Positions 15,407-24,019 of a stretch of 64,000 nt of DNA are shown here, in pieces. Made by a program: the position numbers and the translations under genes. How positions within the stretch are numbered: the first letter of the stretch is position 1; each line of letters opens with the position of its first letter. The notes beneath the pieces were generated by a model, which had not been told where the DNA came from, made no database searches, and was given only the letters and a program-made list of their open reading frames with translations. The stretch lies in contig NZ_PYWL01000002.1 of NCBI RefSeq assembly GCF_003049525.1, forward strand, positions 682,001 through 746,000, given 5' to 3'. This stretch comes from Lysinibacillus fusiformis (GTDB lineage Bacteria; Bacillota; Bacilli; Bacillales_A; Planococcaceae).

Positions 15407-18400
15407 ATGAAAAAAAGAAAAGAATTATTGATAATGACAATTTGTATGCTTTTACTTAGCTTGTTTCCTGTATATTCTGTAGGAGCAGAAGAATCACAAA
15501 CTGAAGAGACGATAACGCCGGAAGAATCACAAACCGAAGAGACTTTAGCACCAGAAGAATCACAACCAGAAGAAACAAAAGCATCACAAAATGTTTCCTA
15601 TGCAAGACATGAAAAAATTGGTGATGAGATCTTCCTTGGAGGAAAATATATTGAGATGGGGATTTCAAAAGGTGGTTCGTTTGGAACGGAAAGTGCAGCC
15701 CCAATAGGCTTCCATCCTACTGGACGTCCAAATTTAGGATTTACAGTGGATTCTGATGGCTTTGATAGTGGGGAAGCAATGAGCAGTGGCGATTATTTCT
15801 TACCTGGAAGTCCATACGAAGGATTTTATGTAGGTTATAAAGAAAGTGATGATAGCACAAAAGTATTTTTAAATGCAAATGCTTTAGGATCTAAGGAGAT
15901 TCTAATGAGCACTAATGAAGATTTATCGACAGAAGATAATTTAGTAGCAAAAACGAGTGGGGTAACGTCTGATGGTGCATTAAAAATAGAACAAACTGTT
16001 TCATTTAAAGCAAATGATAAATTCTTTAAAGCCACAGTTAAAATGACGAATATGACAGATAGAGAACTTTTAGATGTACGTTATATGCGTTCTGTAGATC
16101 CTGATATTGACGCGGATAAAAATGATATATTTGATACTATCAATTCGGTTCCATTTAACTATCCGTATGATGGTAAATCTGTTGTATTATCGAAAGGTCC
16201 TATTACTGGGAATGCATTGATATTAATGTCTACAGATTCAAAATCACGCGCATCTATTAATAGTTCCAACCCATTTGATCCAACAGCATTTAATGATGGC
16301 GGTAAAGTAGCCGAAACAACAAATGATTCATGGGTTGGTTTAACTTTTGCTGTTGGTAAGATGATACCTGGTGAATCTAAAACAGTTGAGTATTTTTATA
16401 GTTTAGATAGCAATATTGAACAGACTTTAGAGGATGTTGAAAATAATTCAACACCAACTGTAAGCAATAATGCAACATTAAGTGACTTAACAGTTAACGA
16501 CACAACTGTATCAGAGTTTGCATCAGAAAGGGAAATATACAACGTAGAATTACCAGCACATACTACTACGGTTCCGAAAGTAATTGCGACTGTTACAGAT
16601 AAAGATAAAGCGAGTGCTGTTGTGACGAATGCAACAAGTTTACCAGGTACAACAACAATTGTTGTCACAGCAGAAGATGGGATTACAACAAAAACATATA
16701 CAATTAATTTTACGGTTAAAAATATAAAACCAACTGTAAGTAATAATGCAACATTAAGTGATCTAACTGTTAACGCCACAACTGTATCAGAGTTTGCATC
16801 AGAAAGGGAAATATACAACGTAGAATTACCGGTACACACTACTACGGTTCCGAAAGTAATTGCGACTGTTACAGATAAGGATAAAGCGAGTGCTGTTGTG
16901 ACGAATGCAACAAGTTTACCAGGTACAACAACAATTGTTGTCACAGCAGAAGATAGGATTACAACAAAAACATATACAATTAATTTTACAGTTGAAAAAT
17001 CAAGTAGTGGCGGTGGTACATGGACGCCAAATACAAGCCCTCCAACAACTAATCTAAGCACGACAACAACGAAAATCCAAGTGGCATTAGAAATTGTTGG
17101 TGACAATCCACTTGAAAAAACAACAGTGGAAATTGAACGCACTAAGCATGCGAATGGTGAAGTAACAGACTTTGTGAACTTAATACCTATGCAAGCATTA
17201 GAAGCTGTAGAAAAAGCAAAACAAACTGGCAATAACATTGCACGTATCGTCATTCCTGATGTGAATGATGAAGTGGATAAAGTGACGATAGAAGTATCAA
17301 AACAATCTCTACAAACGTTACGTGACAATGGTTTATCACTAGAAATTTCAACAGAAAATGGTCAAATTGCGATTCCACATAGCTCTATGGAAGGCATTGA
17401 CGACAACTTCTACTTCCGTTTAGTACCAGTGAAGAAGGAAAGCGAGCGTCAAGCGATTGAAGAACGCGCTAGAGTGGAGAAAGTTGTCCGTGAGACACTA
17501 CAAAGCAACGATGTGCGTGTGGTAGCTCGTCCAATGACCATTGAAACGAATATGCCAAATCGTCCAGTACAAGTAACACTACCACTAAGAGATGTAAAGG
17601 TGCCAACAGAGGCAGCAGCACGTCAAACATTCTTAGAGCAACTAGTAGTGTTTATTGAACACTCGGATGGCGAGAAAAAAGTGGTCTTCCCTGAAGTCGT
17701 GACAATGGCAAAAGGTGAACTTGGCCTACGTTTCACTGTAGATAAGTTCAGTACGTTTACAATTATTCAATTTGAAAAGCCAGAGGTAAATAAGCACGAG
17801 GCATATATTAAAGGATTCCCAAATGGCACATTTGGTCCTGATAAGAATGTAACACGTGCACAAGTAGCCATCATGATGGCTCGTATTTTAGGCTATAAAG
17901 AAGGACAAACAGTGAGCAAGGCACCATTTAAAGATGTAGCCAAAGATCATAGTGCTGCAGGAGCGATTGCCTTTGTCAAAGAACAAGGCATTATGCATGG
18001 TGATCAACACGGTAACTTCCATGCAAATGCGAACATTACACGTGCAGAAATGGCAGCAGTCGTAGCCAACTATAAGAAACTTTTTGTAGAAGAAGGAGTA
18101 GCGATTACGTTCAAGGATACTAAAGGCCACTGGGCGCAGTGGATTATTGAAGCAAACCGCGCTGCAGGTATCATCAACGGTCTTGAGAACGGAAGCTTCG
18201 TACCAAATGCAGCTTTAACACGTGCACAAGCTGTCGTGATGATGAACCGCATGTTTGAACGAGGTCCATTACACGGCGTCACAAAACCAAGCTTCCCAGA
18301 TGTCAAAGCAACACATTGGGCATTCAAGGAAATTGAAGAAGCAGCGAATGCTCACTCTTATATGATCGATGAAGATGGGAAAGAACAGCTTTCAAAATAA
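15407..18400 (+). CDS. secreted surface protein with two cadherin-like repeats and three SLH domains
   Basis: 997 residues with a Sec signal peptide (cleavage probably after VGA, about residue 26). Next come a Glu/Thr spacer with three EESQxEET units, a beta-rich domain (about 60-340), and two cadherin-like beta-sandwich repeats of 92 residues that are almost identical in DNA. A Gly/Thr/Pro linker (SSSGGGTW) and a middle domain (about 560-780) lead to three C-terminal SLH motifs (about 794-965, e.g. YIKGFPNGTFGPDKNVTRAQ, AAGIINGLENGSFVP). SLH domains bind pyruvylated secondary wall polymer, so the protein sits on the cell surface. GGAGAGAAAG precedes the ATG. It lies just after the sensor kinase operon and may be its target. 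Confidence 0.9.
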   Translation: MKKRKELLIMTICMLLLSLFPVYSVGAEESQTEETITPEESQTEETLAPEESQPEETKASQNVSYARHEKIGDEIFLGGKYIEMGISKGGSFGTESAAPIGFHPTGRPNLGFTVDSDGFDSGEAMSSGDYFLPGSPYEGFYVGYKESDDSTKVFLNANALGSKEILMSTNEDLSTEDNLVAKTSGVTSDGALKIEQTVSFKANDKFFKATVKMTNMTDRELLDVRYMRSVDPDIDADKNDIFDTINSVPFNYPYDGKSVVLSKGPITGNALILMSTDSKSRASINSSNPFDPTAFNDGGKVAETTNDSWVGLTFAVGKMIPGESKTVEYFYSLDSNIEQTLEDVENNSTPTVSNNATLSDLTVNDTTVSEFASEREIYNVELPAHTTTVPKVIATVTDKDKASAVVTNATSLPGTTTIVVTAEDGITTKTYTINFTVKNIKPTVSNNATLSDLTVNATTVSEFASEREIYNVELPVHTTTVPKVIATVTDKDKASAVVTNATSLPGTTTIVVTAEDRITTKTYTINFTVEKSSSGGGTWTPNTSPPTTNLSTTTTKIQVALEIVGDNPLEKTTVEIERTKHANGEVTDFVNLIPMQALEAVEKAKQTGNNIARIVIPDVNDEVDKVTIEVSKQSLQTLRDNGLSLEISTENGQIAIPHSSMEGIDDNFYFRLVPVKKESERQAIEERARVEKVVRETLQSNDVRVVARPMTIETNMPNRPVQVTLPLRDVKVPTEAAARQTFLEQLVVFIEHSDGEKKVVFPEVVTMAKGELGLRFTVDKFSTFTIIQFEKPEVNKHEAYIKGFPNGTFGPDKNVTRAQVAIMMARILGYKEGQTVSKAPFKDVAKDHSAAGAIAFVKEQGIMHGDQHGNFHANANITRAEMAAVVANYKKLFVEEGVAITFKDTKGHWAQWIIEANRAAGIINGLENGSFVPNAALTRAQAVVMMNRMFERGPLHGVTKPSFPDVKATHWAFKEIEEAANAHSYMIDEDGKEQLSK
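16454..17000 (+). repeat. tandem 276-bp repeats inside the SLH protein gene
   Basis: Unit 1 begins at 16454 (CCAACTGTAAGCAATAATGC), unit 2 at 16730 (CCAACTGTAAGTAATAATGC). The two differ at few positions (for example GAC/GCC, GCA/GTA, GGG/AGG codons), so the duplication is recent. Each encodes one cadherin-like beta sandwich. Confidence 0.9.
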
Positions 18401-18413
18401 TAAAAGATAGACG

Positions 18414-18446
18414 CAAACACCTCATGTATGGGGTGTTTGTTTATGT
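18414..18446 (+). terminator. terminator after the SLH protein gene
   Basis: CAAACACC (18414-18421) and GGTGTTTG (18432-18439), then TTTATGTTT. Confidence 0.8.
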
Positions 18447-18580
18447 TTAGAAACAGTTTAGCTTACTACCCTAAGTTATAAGTAAGATTACTTCAGTTAA
18501 AAAGAGCAAAGTTTTTCCTCATTCTTTTTCATCTAATTCTCTGTTTCATCCCAAAGAAAAAGTGTTTTTTTATATTGATG

Positions 18581-18775
18581 CTATAATTTTTCTCCATATC
18601 TTGTTAATTTTACTCCCTTTGAATTTCTGATAAACAGTTCTTGGTGATAATGTGATTCAATCTTTTTTATTTTTGCAGTCATATTGGGTTGAAGGTGATT
18701 TAGTTCAATTGCAGCTCCTGAAATGCTTCTTAACTCCGCCACCATAACAAATGCTTTCATGTTTTCTATATCCAC
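18581..18775 (-). pseudogene. LysR-family regulator, N-terminal HTH only
   Basis: 64 residues beginning MDIENMKAFVMVAELRSISGAA and containing the LysR winged HTH (ELNHLQPNMTAKIKKIESHYHQELFIRNSKGVKLTRYGEKL), then a stop. LysR proteins are about 300 residues, so the whole effector domain is missing. The relic region at 18.84 kb abuts its upstream side, so it was probably cut by recombination. Confidence 0.75.
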
Positions 18776-18858
18776 TTTGAGTTAATACGTATTACTAAAT
18801 TAAAAATTTTGCTTACACGCCGCCAAGAATTATTAATAATATTAGCCCCAACTTTGTA

Positions 18859-18939
18859 CATTATTTTGCGTTAATATGCATTGTAAAGAAAAATGAAAAA
18901 CCCCAAAAGACTGCATATAACAGGCTTCTGAGGGCTTAA
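18859..18939 (+). pseudogene. 3' fragment of an unknown gene (relic copy 2)
   Basis: YFALICIVKKNEKPQKTAYN...RLLRA then TAA: the same C-terminal tail as at 2727-2876. DNA similarity extends to the ATTAGTCCGTGAAACAT motif at 18967-18983. Immediately before it lies ATTAGCCCCA, like the 3' end of the integrase genes. It is debris of the same element family as relic copy 1. Confidence 0.55.
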
Positions 18940-18966
18940 TAAAGTGCTTATTACAAAATAAAAAAA

Positions 18967-19038
18967 TTAGTCCGTGAAACATAAAGATGATAAGTAACCT
19001 AACATTAATAAAAGTCCAATACCCATTACGATGCTCAT
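18967..19038 (-). CDS. 23-residue hydrophobic small protein
   Basis: On the minus strand AAAGGAGGTACAAAGC places a strong ribosome site before an ATG encoding MSIVMGIGLLLMLGYLSS plus five residues. The product is one membrane helix. The last codons (LCFTD) fall inside the relic repeat, so the original 3' end was probably replaced. Start and ribosome site are good; function unknown. Confidence 0.5.
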   Translation of the reverse strand: MSIVMGIGLLLMLGYLSSLCFTD

Positions 19039-19181
19039 GCTTTGTACCTCCTTTAAAAAACCGACACATTATTCATAAATATTGTACAATGAATTATAGA
19101 AATATGAAACCTTTTAATGGCGAGAACGTATATAATAATAGGAGAATTACCAATTTGTACATAAAGAGTAGGTGATACTAA

Positions 19182-19790
19182 ATGAAAACGTGGGTTAAAA
19201 AAAGTATTGTCATAATGGTTGCGTTTTTAACATTTGGTTTAATTACGCCAACGCATGAAATATGGGAAGCATTCGATCAAAATCCTTCGAATCGTGCATC
19301 TATCGGTCCTGCATCGGGGACAAGCACAGCTCTAGCTGCTGAGCCTGATTATAGTAGTGACGAGCAGGTTCATATCCAAGAGGAAGAAATTGATTATAAT
19401 GCCTTGCTTATGGATGCAGCGAGAGAGCAATCATACATAAAGTTTGGTACTAAAATTGGTCCTAAAATTAGCCATGAATTTGACAACATCATCTTCCCAA
19501 AAATGGAGGAGGCGATTGCCATGACTGTCGCTAGTTTGGACGAGCAATCCTTAGCATCTTTAACCATCTCTGAAAAGCCAAGTGGTAATTATGGTGAGAA
19601 AATTTTCAATGTAATCAATAACGATACAGGATCAGATGTCATCCGCTTCCATGTACGTACTGAAAAAAGACCTCAGGAAGGCTATTATTACAACTTCCAC
19701 TATCACAGCGTCGAGGACGACTTCATGGCACACTATAATCTAGGCGATATTTACTGGGAAAAAAACACACCACCGAAGTGGTTGTCATGA
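19182..19790 (+). CDS. ypjP: YpjP-family protein
   Basis: 202 residues, the usual length of Bacillus YpjP. It begins with a signal-like membrane segment (about 5-24, KKSIVIMVAFLTFGLITP), then a variable region. The conserved body contains LLMDAAREQSYIKFGTKIGP, ISHEFDNIIFPKMEEAI and a His/Tyr-rich end (FHYHSVEDDFMAHYNLGDIYW). The role of YpjP is not established. AGTAGGTGATACTAA lies before the ATG (modest ribosome site). It looks like stable chromosomal DNA; the integrase begins 25 bases after its stop in the opposite direction. Confidence 0.85.
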   Translation: MKTWVKKSIVIMVAFLTFGLITPTHEIWEAFDQNPSNRASIGPASGTSTALAAEPDYSSDEQVHIQEEEIDYNALLMDAAREQSYIKFGTKIGPKISHEFDNIIFPKMEEAIAMTVASLDEQSLASLTISEKPSGNYGEKIFNVINNDTGSDVIRFHVRTEKRPQEGYYYNFHYHSVEDDFMAHYNLGDIYWEKNTPPKWLS

Positions 19791-19815
19791 TATATAAGGG
19801 TTTTGGGGCTGTCTC

Positions 19816-21012
19816 TTAGAGATTAGCCCCATTTTTAGCCCCAATTTCTATAGCACGGTCAAAAGTGTCTATAATTTTATCTTCCATTTCTCTCAATACA
19901 TGACCGTAAGTTGTATGAATCATTTCTGGTGTGTTACCTAATCGTTCAGCAATAGCTTTGACGGGCACACCGTCATTCATTAATATAGTTGCATGTGAGT
20001 GTCTAAGAGAATGTATTGTACATTCTTTTAACCCAGCACGTTGAACAATTCTCTTAAATCCTTTGTGTAACGTTGTTAATGGCATTGGTATCATACTTTC
20101 CAAAGAGTGAAATACAAAAATTTTGTCTTCTAGTTTTTTTCCGAAAGTTAGTAATTTTTCTTTGATTACTTTTTGATAACTATTTAACTGTTCAATTACA
20201 TTTTTACCAACTTTGATTTTGCGTTCACTATTTTTTGTTTTAGTGGTCCCTGTTCCGAATTTAGTTCGATTTCGGTTAATACTAATTGTTTGCGCTTCAA
20301 AGTCAATATCTCCCCATTGGAGGCCTAATGCTTCACCTTTTCGCATTCCTGTAAATGAAAGTAACAGTAAAATTGAATAGTAAGTTTCATCTTCATGCTC
20401 TTTTGTGTATGCTAGCATTGTACTTAGTTGATCAGATGTTAGAACTGTTATCTCTTTCTCTTTGTTTCGAGTAGAGGGCAAGCTTACCCCTCTAAATTTG
20501 TTTCGAAGAACTATCTCTTCATCAACTGCAGCATTAATAGCGATTAAAAAGATTGAGTGAATTAGTCGAATTGAGCTAGGTTCATATTTCTCTTCTAAGG
20601 CATTAATTAAACTTTTTTGGTATGTTAATCTGTCTAGCTTTTGTAATTTATAATGACCAATTAACGGTTTTATATTAAGCCTTAAAATGATTTCACGTTG
20701 TGTTATCGTTGCAAGTTTCCATTTTTGTTTATTGGATTCAAACCAAATATCTAGCCATTGAGTTACAGTTAGGTTATCATTTTCTATAAGTTTTGTTTCA
20801 CCACGCAGGGTTGAAGCCTTTACTTCCAATAGGGCTTTCAATGCTGCTTTTTCTGATGTAAAACCACTTTTTTTCTTCTCTTTTCGTTTCCCATTAGAAT
20901 CATAATACTTATGCCGAAACATCCACAGCTTTTCTTCTTTTGCATTGATGTAGTGATATATTTCTGGTTCTTTTGCAGATTTATATAACTTCACTTTAAC
21001 CATTCCTTTCAT
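19816..21012 (-). CDS. int: tyrosine site-specific integrase (phage/ICE type)
   Basis: 398 residues. The N-terminal domain (about 1-70) resembles the AP2/arm-binding domain (LWMFRHKYYDSNGKRKEKKKSGF). A SAM-like core-binding domain spans about 82-185, and the catalytic domain about 190-380 has Arg224 (TGMRKGEALGL), His334 and Arg337 (HSLRHSH), His366 and the nucleophile Tyr369 (HTTYGH). All key residues are present, so it should be active. It lies at the left edge of the prophage-like region, transcribed leftward, its end only 25 bases from ypjP. The ribosome site is weak. A decayed relative lies at 2969-3312. Confidence 0.92.
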   Translation of the reverse strand: MKGMVKVKLYKSAKEPEIYHYINAKEEKLWMFRHKYYDSNGKRKEKKKSGFTSEKAALKALLEVKASTLRGETKLIENDNLTVTQWLDIWFESNKQKWKLATITQREIILRLNIKPLIGHYKLQKLDRLTYQKSLINALEEKYEPSSIRLIHSIFLIAINAAVDEEIVLRNKFRGVSLPSTRNKEKEITVLTSDQLSTMLAYTKEHEDETYYSILLLLSFTGMRKGEALGLQWGDIDFEAQTISINRNRTKFGTGTTKTKNSERKIKVGKNVIEQLNSYQKVIKEKLLTFGKKLEDKIFVFHSLESMIPMPLTTLHKGFKRIVQRAGLKECTIHSLRHSHATILMNDGVPVKAIAERLGNTPEMIHTTYGHVLREMEDKIIDTFDRAIEIGAKNGANL

Positions 21013-21297
21013 GGCTTGGCGGCGTGTGTACAGGAATAGGTAAGTTAATCAATCTTGGTATTCAAAATCATCTACTATTTCGTTTGCTTTGTCTATAATA
21101 TTTTGAATGTCGTCAATTTTTTTCGTTTATTTTGGGGGCCATGTATTTAGTTAATAATTATTAACAATACAAAGGTGTCGTTATAAAAATAAACGTAATA
21201 AATAATCAATTTGTTTTACAAATTTAATTCATTACGAACTTCTTCTTGTTTCTTTTCTGTCAGTAAGTCAAAATACCTCAGATATGTTAAAAATGTA

Positions 21298-21325
21298 GGG
21301 ATTCGCCAAAAATGGCGAGTCCCTT
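21298..21325 (-). terminator. terminator-like hairpin after the repressor gene
   Basis: GGGATTCGCC (21298-21307) and GGCGAGTCCC (21314-21323). The same TCGCC-AAA-GGYGA hairpin type recurs at 52414 and 56420 in the transfer cluster. The rest of 21028-21297 is AT-rich with no supported gene. Confidence 0.6.
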
Positions 21326-21341
21326 TATTTTTTATTGATTT

Positions 21342-21848
21342 CTAACTGGATTCTCTTCTTTCTGGCTTTTGTGATGCTAATAATGTTTCCCCCCTTTTCT
21401 CAGCCTCTAGTTCTTTACGAAAGGCTGCCACTTCAGTTTCAATTTCAGGATCAATATTATCTTCAATAGTAGCTACAGTTTCATCATGATTAGGTTTAAA
21501 AATAGCTTCAAGTTCTGCCATTAATTTTTCACGTATATTACGATCTAAATTCATATAACTTTGCATAATTCTGATTTCTAAGTCAGTGAGATTACTTTTT
21601 TTTGCCTGTTCATCTAATGAAAATGTATTTGATGCCATGAACATTTCACCTTGACCAGTTCGTAACCAGGTTTCGTTCACATTAAATATATGACACATTT
21701 GTGTAACATAAATATCTCTAATTGTTCGTTTACCATTTTCCATCAATGTTAGAGCAGATTGAGAAACACCAATTTTGTCACTAAATTCTTGTTGATTTAA
21801 TTTTAGTGTTTTTCTTAAAAATTTTAACCTTTCATTCACGGTATACAC
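21342..21848 (-). CDS. XRE-family phage repressor
   Basis: 168 residues. The HTH_3 domain occupies about 5-65 (RLKFLRKTLKLNQQEFSDKIGVSQSALTLMENGKRT, then FNVNETWLRTGQGEMF), the pattern of Cro/CI-type repressors. The C-terminal half is helical and charged, without a LexA-like Ser-Lys protease, so control by RecA-induced self-cleavage is unlikely. AAAGGAGGGTG precedes the ATG. It is divergent from the early gene at 21977 across an operator-promoter region, the normal lysogeny-switch layout. Confidence 0.88.
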   Translation of the reverse strand: MYTVNERLKFLRKTLKLNQQEFSDKIGVSQSALTLMENGKRTIRDIYVTQMCHIFNVNETWLRTGQGEMFMASNTFSLDEQAKKSNLTDLEIRIMQSYMNLDRNIREKLMAELEAIFKPNHDETVATIEDNIDPEIETEVAAFRKELEAEKRGETLLASQKPERRESS

Positions 21849-21911
21849 CCTCCTTTAAAATAAAGAATAACTTTTATTTTATGACAATGCAATAATTTAT
21901 AAGTTAATATA

Positions 21912-21953
21912 TTGATTAAATAAACACTTTGTAATAATATAAAAATACAAAGT
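21912..21953 (+). promoter_or_regulatory. early promoter with repressor operator
   Basis: TTGATT (21912-21917), a 17-base spacer and TAATAT (21935-21940) form a rightward promoter. ACTTTGTA (21926-21933) and TACAAAGT (21946-21953) are perfect 8-bp arms overlapping the spacer and -10, placed as expected for binding of the adjacent XRE repressor. Confidence 0.65.
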
Positions 21954-21976
21954 CATAAAAATGGGTGGTGAGATTG

Positions 21977-22159
21977 ATGGTCGATTTGATTTTAAATGTT
22001 GAAGCTAAACCTTCTTTTGAACGTATGGTGCGTTTATTAGGCAATTTAACAGAAGAACAACAGCGTTCAATTGAAAATTATATTAAGGGTTATGAAGCAG
22101 GCATTCAGGCTGGTATTCAAGTAGGCAAAGCTGTTGAAACACAAGAGTTTCAAGTATAA
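21977..22159 (+). CDS. small phage-type protein
   Basis: 60 residues from ATG 21977 after GGGTGGTGAG (the frame is open back to GTG 21965). It ends in an amphipathic helix with a repeated AGIQ motif (YEAGIQAGIQVGKA). First gene of the rightward early unit. Family not recognised. Confidence 0.6.
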   Translation: MVDLILNVEAKPSFERMVRLLGNLTEEQQRSIENYIKGYEAGIQAGIQVGKAVETQEFQV

Positions 22160-22249
22160 ATAAGGAATCAATGGTGGGATACATAGAACAGGAAGGCATG
22201 GAAGATTAGCGGGATGAAGACAATTAACTGTGTGATTAGGGGGGAGAAT

Positions 22250-22519
22250 ATGATACCAACAAGTATTGAAGTATCACTTGACAAACAAGCCATTCGAAAA
22301 TATATAGAGAAATGGCTTGATGAAGAGATACGAGAAGTATTATGGTTAATAGATTTGCAAAAGATGTCAGAGCTAACGAATATGTCACCAAGATTTTTAG
22401 AAAATGAGATTGTACGTGATGCGCGTATGCGAGCCATTGAGATTAAAAAGCATCGCAAACGTTGGTGGCCGTATCAAGAGGCATTTGAAGTTGTTCGAGA
22501 AATTACAAATGGTTGGTAA
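22250..22519 (+). CDS. phage DUF771-like excisionase/HTH protein
   Basis: 89 residues from ATG 22250, chosen for the AGGGGGGAG ribosome site at 22238-22246. The pattern VLWLIDLQKMSELTNMSPRFLENEIV, followed by a basic stretch and a Trp-Tyr segment (KRWWPYQEAFEVV), resembles DUF771/Xis-like winged-helix proteins common after the repressor in Firmicute phages. A role in DNA binding or excision is inferred. Confidence 0.6.
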   Translation: MIPTSIEVSLDKQAIRKYIEKWLDEEIREVLWLIDLQKMSELTNMSPRFLENEIVRDARMRAIEIKKHRKRWWPYQEAFEVVREITNGW

Positions 22520-22733
22520 TAAAAATTCAAATATACAGCTTGGTGGCGTACAGAAACTTGGAAGAGGAATTGTTTGAAGTAATTATTAGCATTTATGAAA
22601 CTGATTTCTGTAACAAATAAAAGTGCCTTACTGTTTTTTTGTATCATTCCCATCTCAGAACTCATAAGGAGTGTTCTTGTGAGTTCAATGATGCGAGTCT
22701 CACATAACAAAAATTTTGAAAGTAGGTGAAGAA

Positions 22734-23108
22734 ATGAATACGAGGTTAGTAGAAATTAAAGCCTTCATCCAAGGAGTTTTACATGTACAGCAGGATTTCG
22801 AGGATCATTTTAGGACCAATCAAGACGTCTATTATTTCAATCTCAATCCACGTTTTGTGAGGTTGCAACAGGATCTACAGACGGAAGCACTAAAAGTAGG
22901 CATTATCAGTATTTCTAAAGATCAACATAATACAATTGGCAATGTTTTGCTCACAAAAGAGGCTTTTAATGCCATTACAACAAAGGACCAGCAACAGCCG
23001 TGGTTTGTAGATACTAAAAATTGGGTTACTGAACATTATAAAGTCACAATCGATGGAATCGAAATGTGGAATGTAGATTGCAGACAAATAGAACAAACTT
23101 GTCCATAG
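22734..23108 (+). CDS. hypothetical phage protein, 124 aa
   Basis: Starts at ATG 22734 after AGGTGAAGAA. Soluble, with an alpha-helical first third and a beta-rich remainder (WFVDTKNWVTEHYKVTIDGIEMWNVD). Not recognised. It is followed after 15 bases by the Rha gene, so both are in the early operon. The gap 22520-22733 holds no gene that I would support. Confidence 0.55.
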   Translation: MNTRLVEIKAFIQGVLHVQQDFEDHFRTNQDVYYFNLNPRFVRLQQDLQTEALKVGIISISKDQHNTIGNVLLTKEAFNAITTKDQQQPWFVDTKNWVTEHYKVTIDGIEMWNVDCRQIEQTCP

Positions 23109-23123
23109 AAAGGAGCGTTGATT

Positions 23124-23738
23124 TTGACTTTACAACAATTGCTGGAAGGGCAACAAGGGATTGTTTATGTGAGTGATAATAAAGCTTTTACAGATAGTCG
23201 GATCATTGCAGATGTTTTTCAAAAAGGGCATGACAAGGTTTTACGCGATATTCGTAACTTAAAGTGTTCAGAAGCCTTTCGCCTCACCAATATTGGTGAG
23301 GCGGATTATCTAAATGGTCAAGGGCGAAAAATGCCTATGTATGTCTTAACATTTGATGGATTTGTTATTTTGGCTATGGGTTATACAGGTGAAAAGGCAA
23401 TGCAATTCAAAGAACTTTACATAGCCGCATTTAATCACACACATCAATTACTAGCTAATCGACAAAATACTTTGCTCTTTATTGAACAGCAAGCTATAAG
23501 TAGTGCTGTAAAAGAGAGAATATCTATTCTTTATCCAAATCTATCACCACTTGCTAAGAGAAAATATTTTTCTACTTTATATAAGACTCTGAGGGAACAA
23601 TTTCAAGTGTTGTCCTATAAAGATATTCCAAGGAGCTCATTTGCTGAAGCATTGGCAATTATTCATAATTGGGAACCACCAAAATTGGGGAGTCCCCAAA
23701 AAATTAAAGAGATTCAGGATATTGAATATACCGAATAA
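23124..23738 (+). CDS. Rha-family phage regulator with ORF6C domain
   Basis: 204 residues from TTG 23124 (AAAGGAG 8 bases upstream; TTG 23118 is too close). The Rha domain (about 10-105) shows the classic DSRIIADVFQKGHDKVLRDIRNL, then MYVLTFDGFVILAMGYTGEKAMQFKELYIAAFN. The C-terminal ORF6C-type domain (about 120-190) contains ISILYPNLSPLAKRKYFSTLYKTLREQF. Rha proteins interfere with phage growth or act as antirepressor-like regulators; the exact role is not known. Confidence 0.85.
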   Translation: MTLQQLLEGQQGIVYVSDNKAFTDSRIIADVFQKGHDKVLRDIRNLKCSEAFRLTNIGEADYLNGQGRKMPMYVLTFDGFVILAMGYTGEKAMQFKELYIAAFNHTHQLLANRQNTLLFIEQQAISSAVKERISILYPNLSPLAKRKYFSTLYKTLREQFQVLSYKDIPRSSFAEALAIIHNWEPPKLGSPQKIKEIQDIEYTE

Positions 23739-23752
23739 AAGGGGGGTGTCCA

Positions 23753-23908
23753 ATGAAGAATGGTAAAAAATTAACAGTCTCGCAACGTCAGCATCTTCAA
23801 TCATTGGGGTTAGATCCGAATGATTGGCTACTCAGCAAAAAAACGAATGTTGAATGGGTAATAGTCGAACGTAGTTCTGGTAGAGCACAGGTTATTACTG
23901 CGCCTTAA
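23753..23908 (+). CDS. DUF6906-like small phage protein, 51 aa
   Basis: GGGGGGTG precedes the ATG by 6 bases. The product begins MKNGKKLTVSQRQHLQSLGL and continues DPNDWLLSKKTN...WVIVERSSGRAQVI, the pattern of the small DUF6906 family in Bacillus phages. No function is known. It lies directly after the Rha gene. Confidence 0.7.
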   Translation: MKNGKKLTVSQRQHLQSLGLDPNDWLLSKKTNVEWVIVERSSGRAQVITAP

Positions 23909-24019
23909 CAATGGGAAGGTGTGAGGAATTGTTAGATGTATTGTGTTTTCTCATAATTTTAATCTGTTGTTTTTATTTATATTTAATATAAAAAGTAAAA
24001 AGTTGGGAGAGTTAAATAT

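Larger units (their letters stand above)
18815..21027. repeat. 13-bp perfect inverted repeat flanking ypjP and int
   Basis: ACACGCCGCCAAG at 18815-18827 and its complement CTTGGCGGCGTGT at 21015-21027. Both lie just outside the relic copy/ypjP/int segment, the right one immediately upstream of the integrase start. They may be integrase arm sites or footprints of insertion; the match alone does not prove this. Confidence 0.4.

Noticed and set aside
16396..17328. 310-codon minus-strand frame
   Set aside because: It lies wholly antisense to the SLH protein gene, over its low-complexity Thr/Val repeats, with no ribosome site; the plus frame has clear domains.
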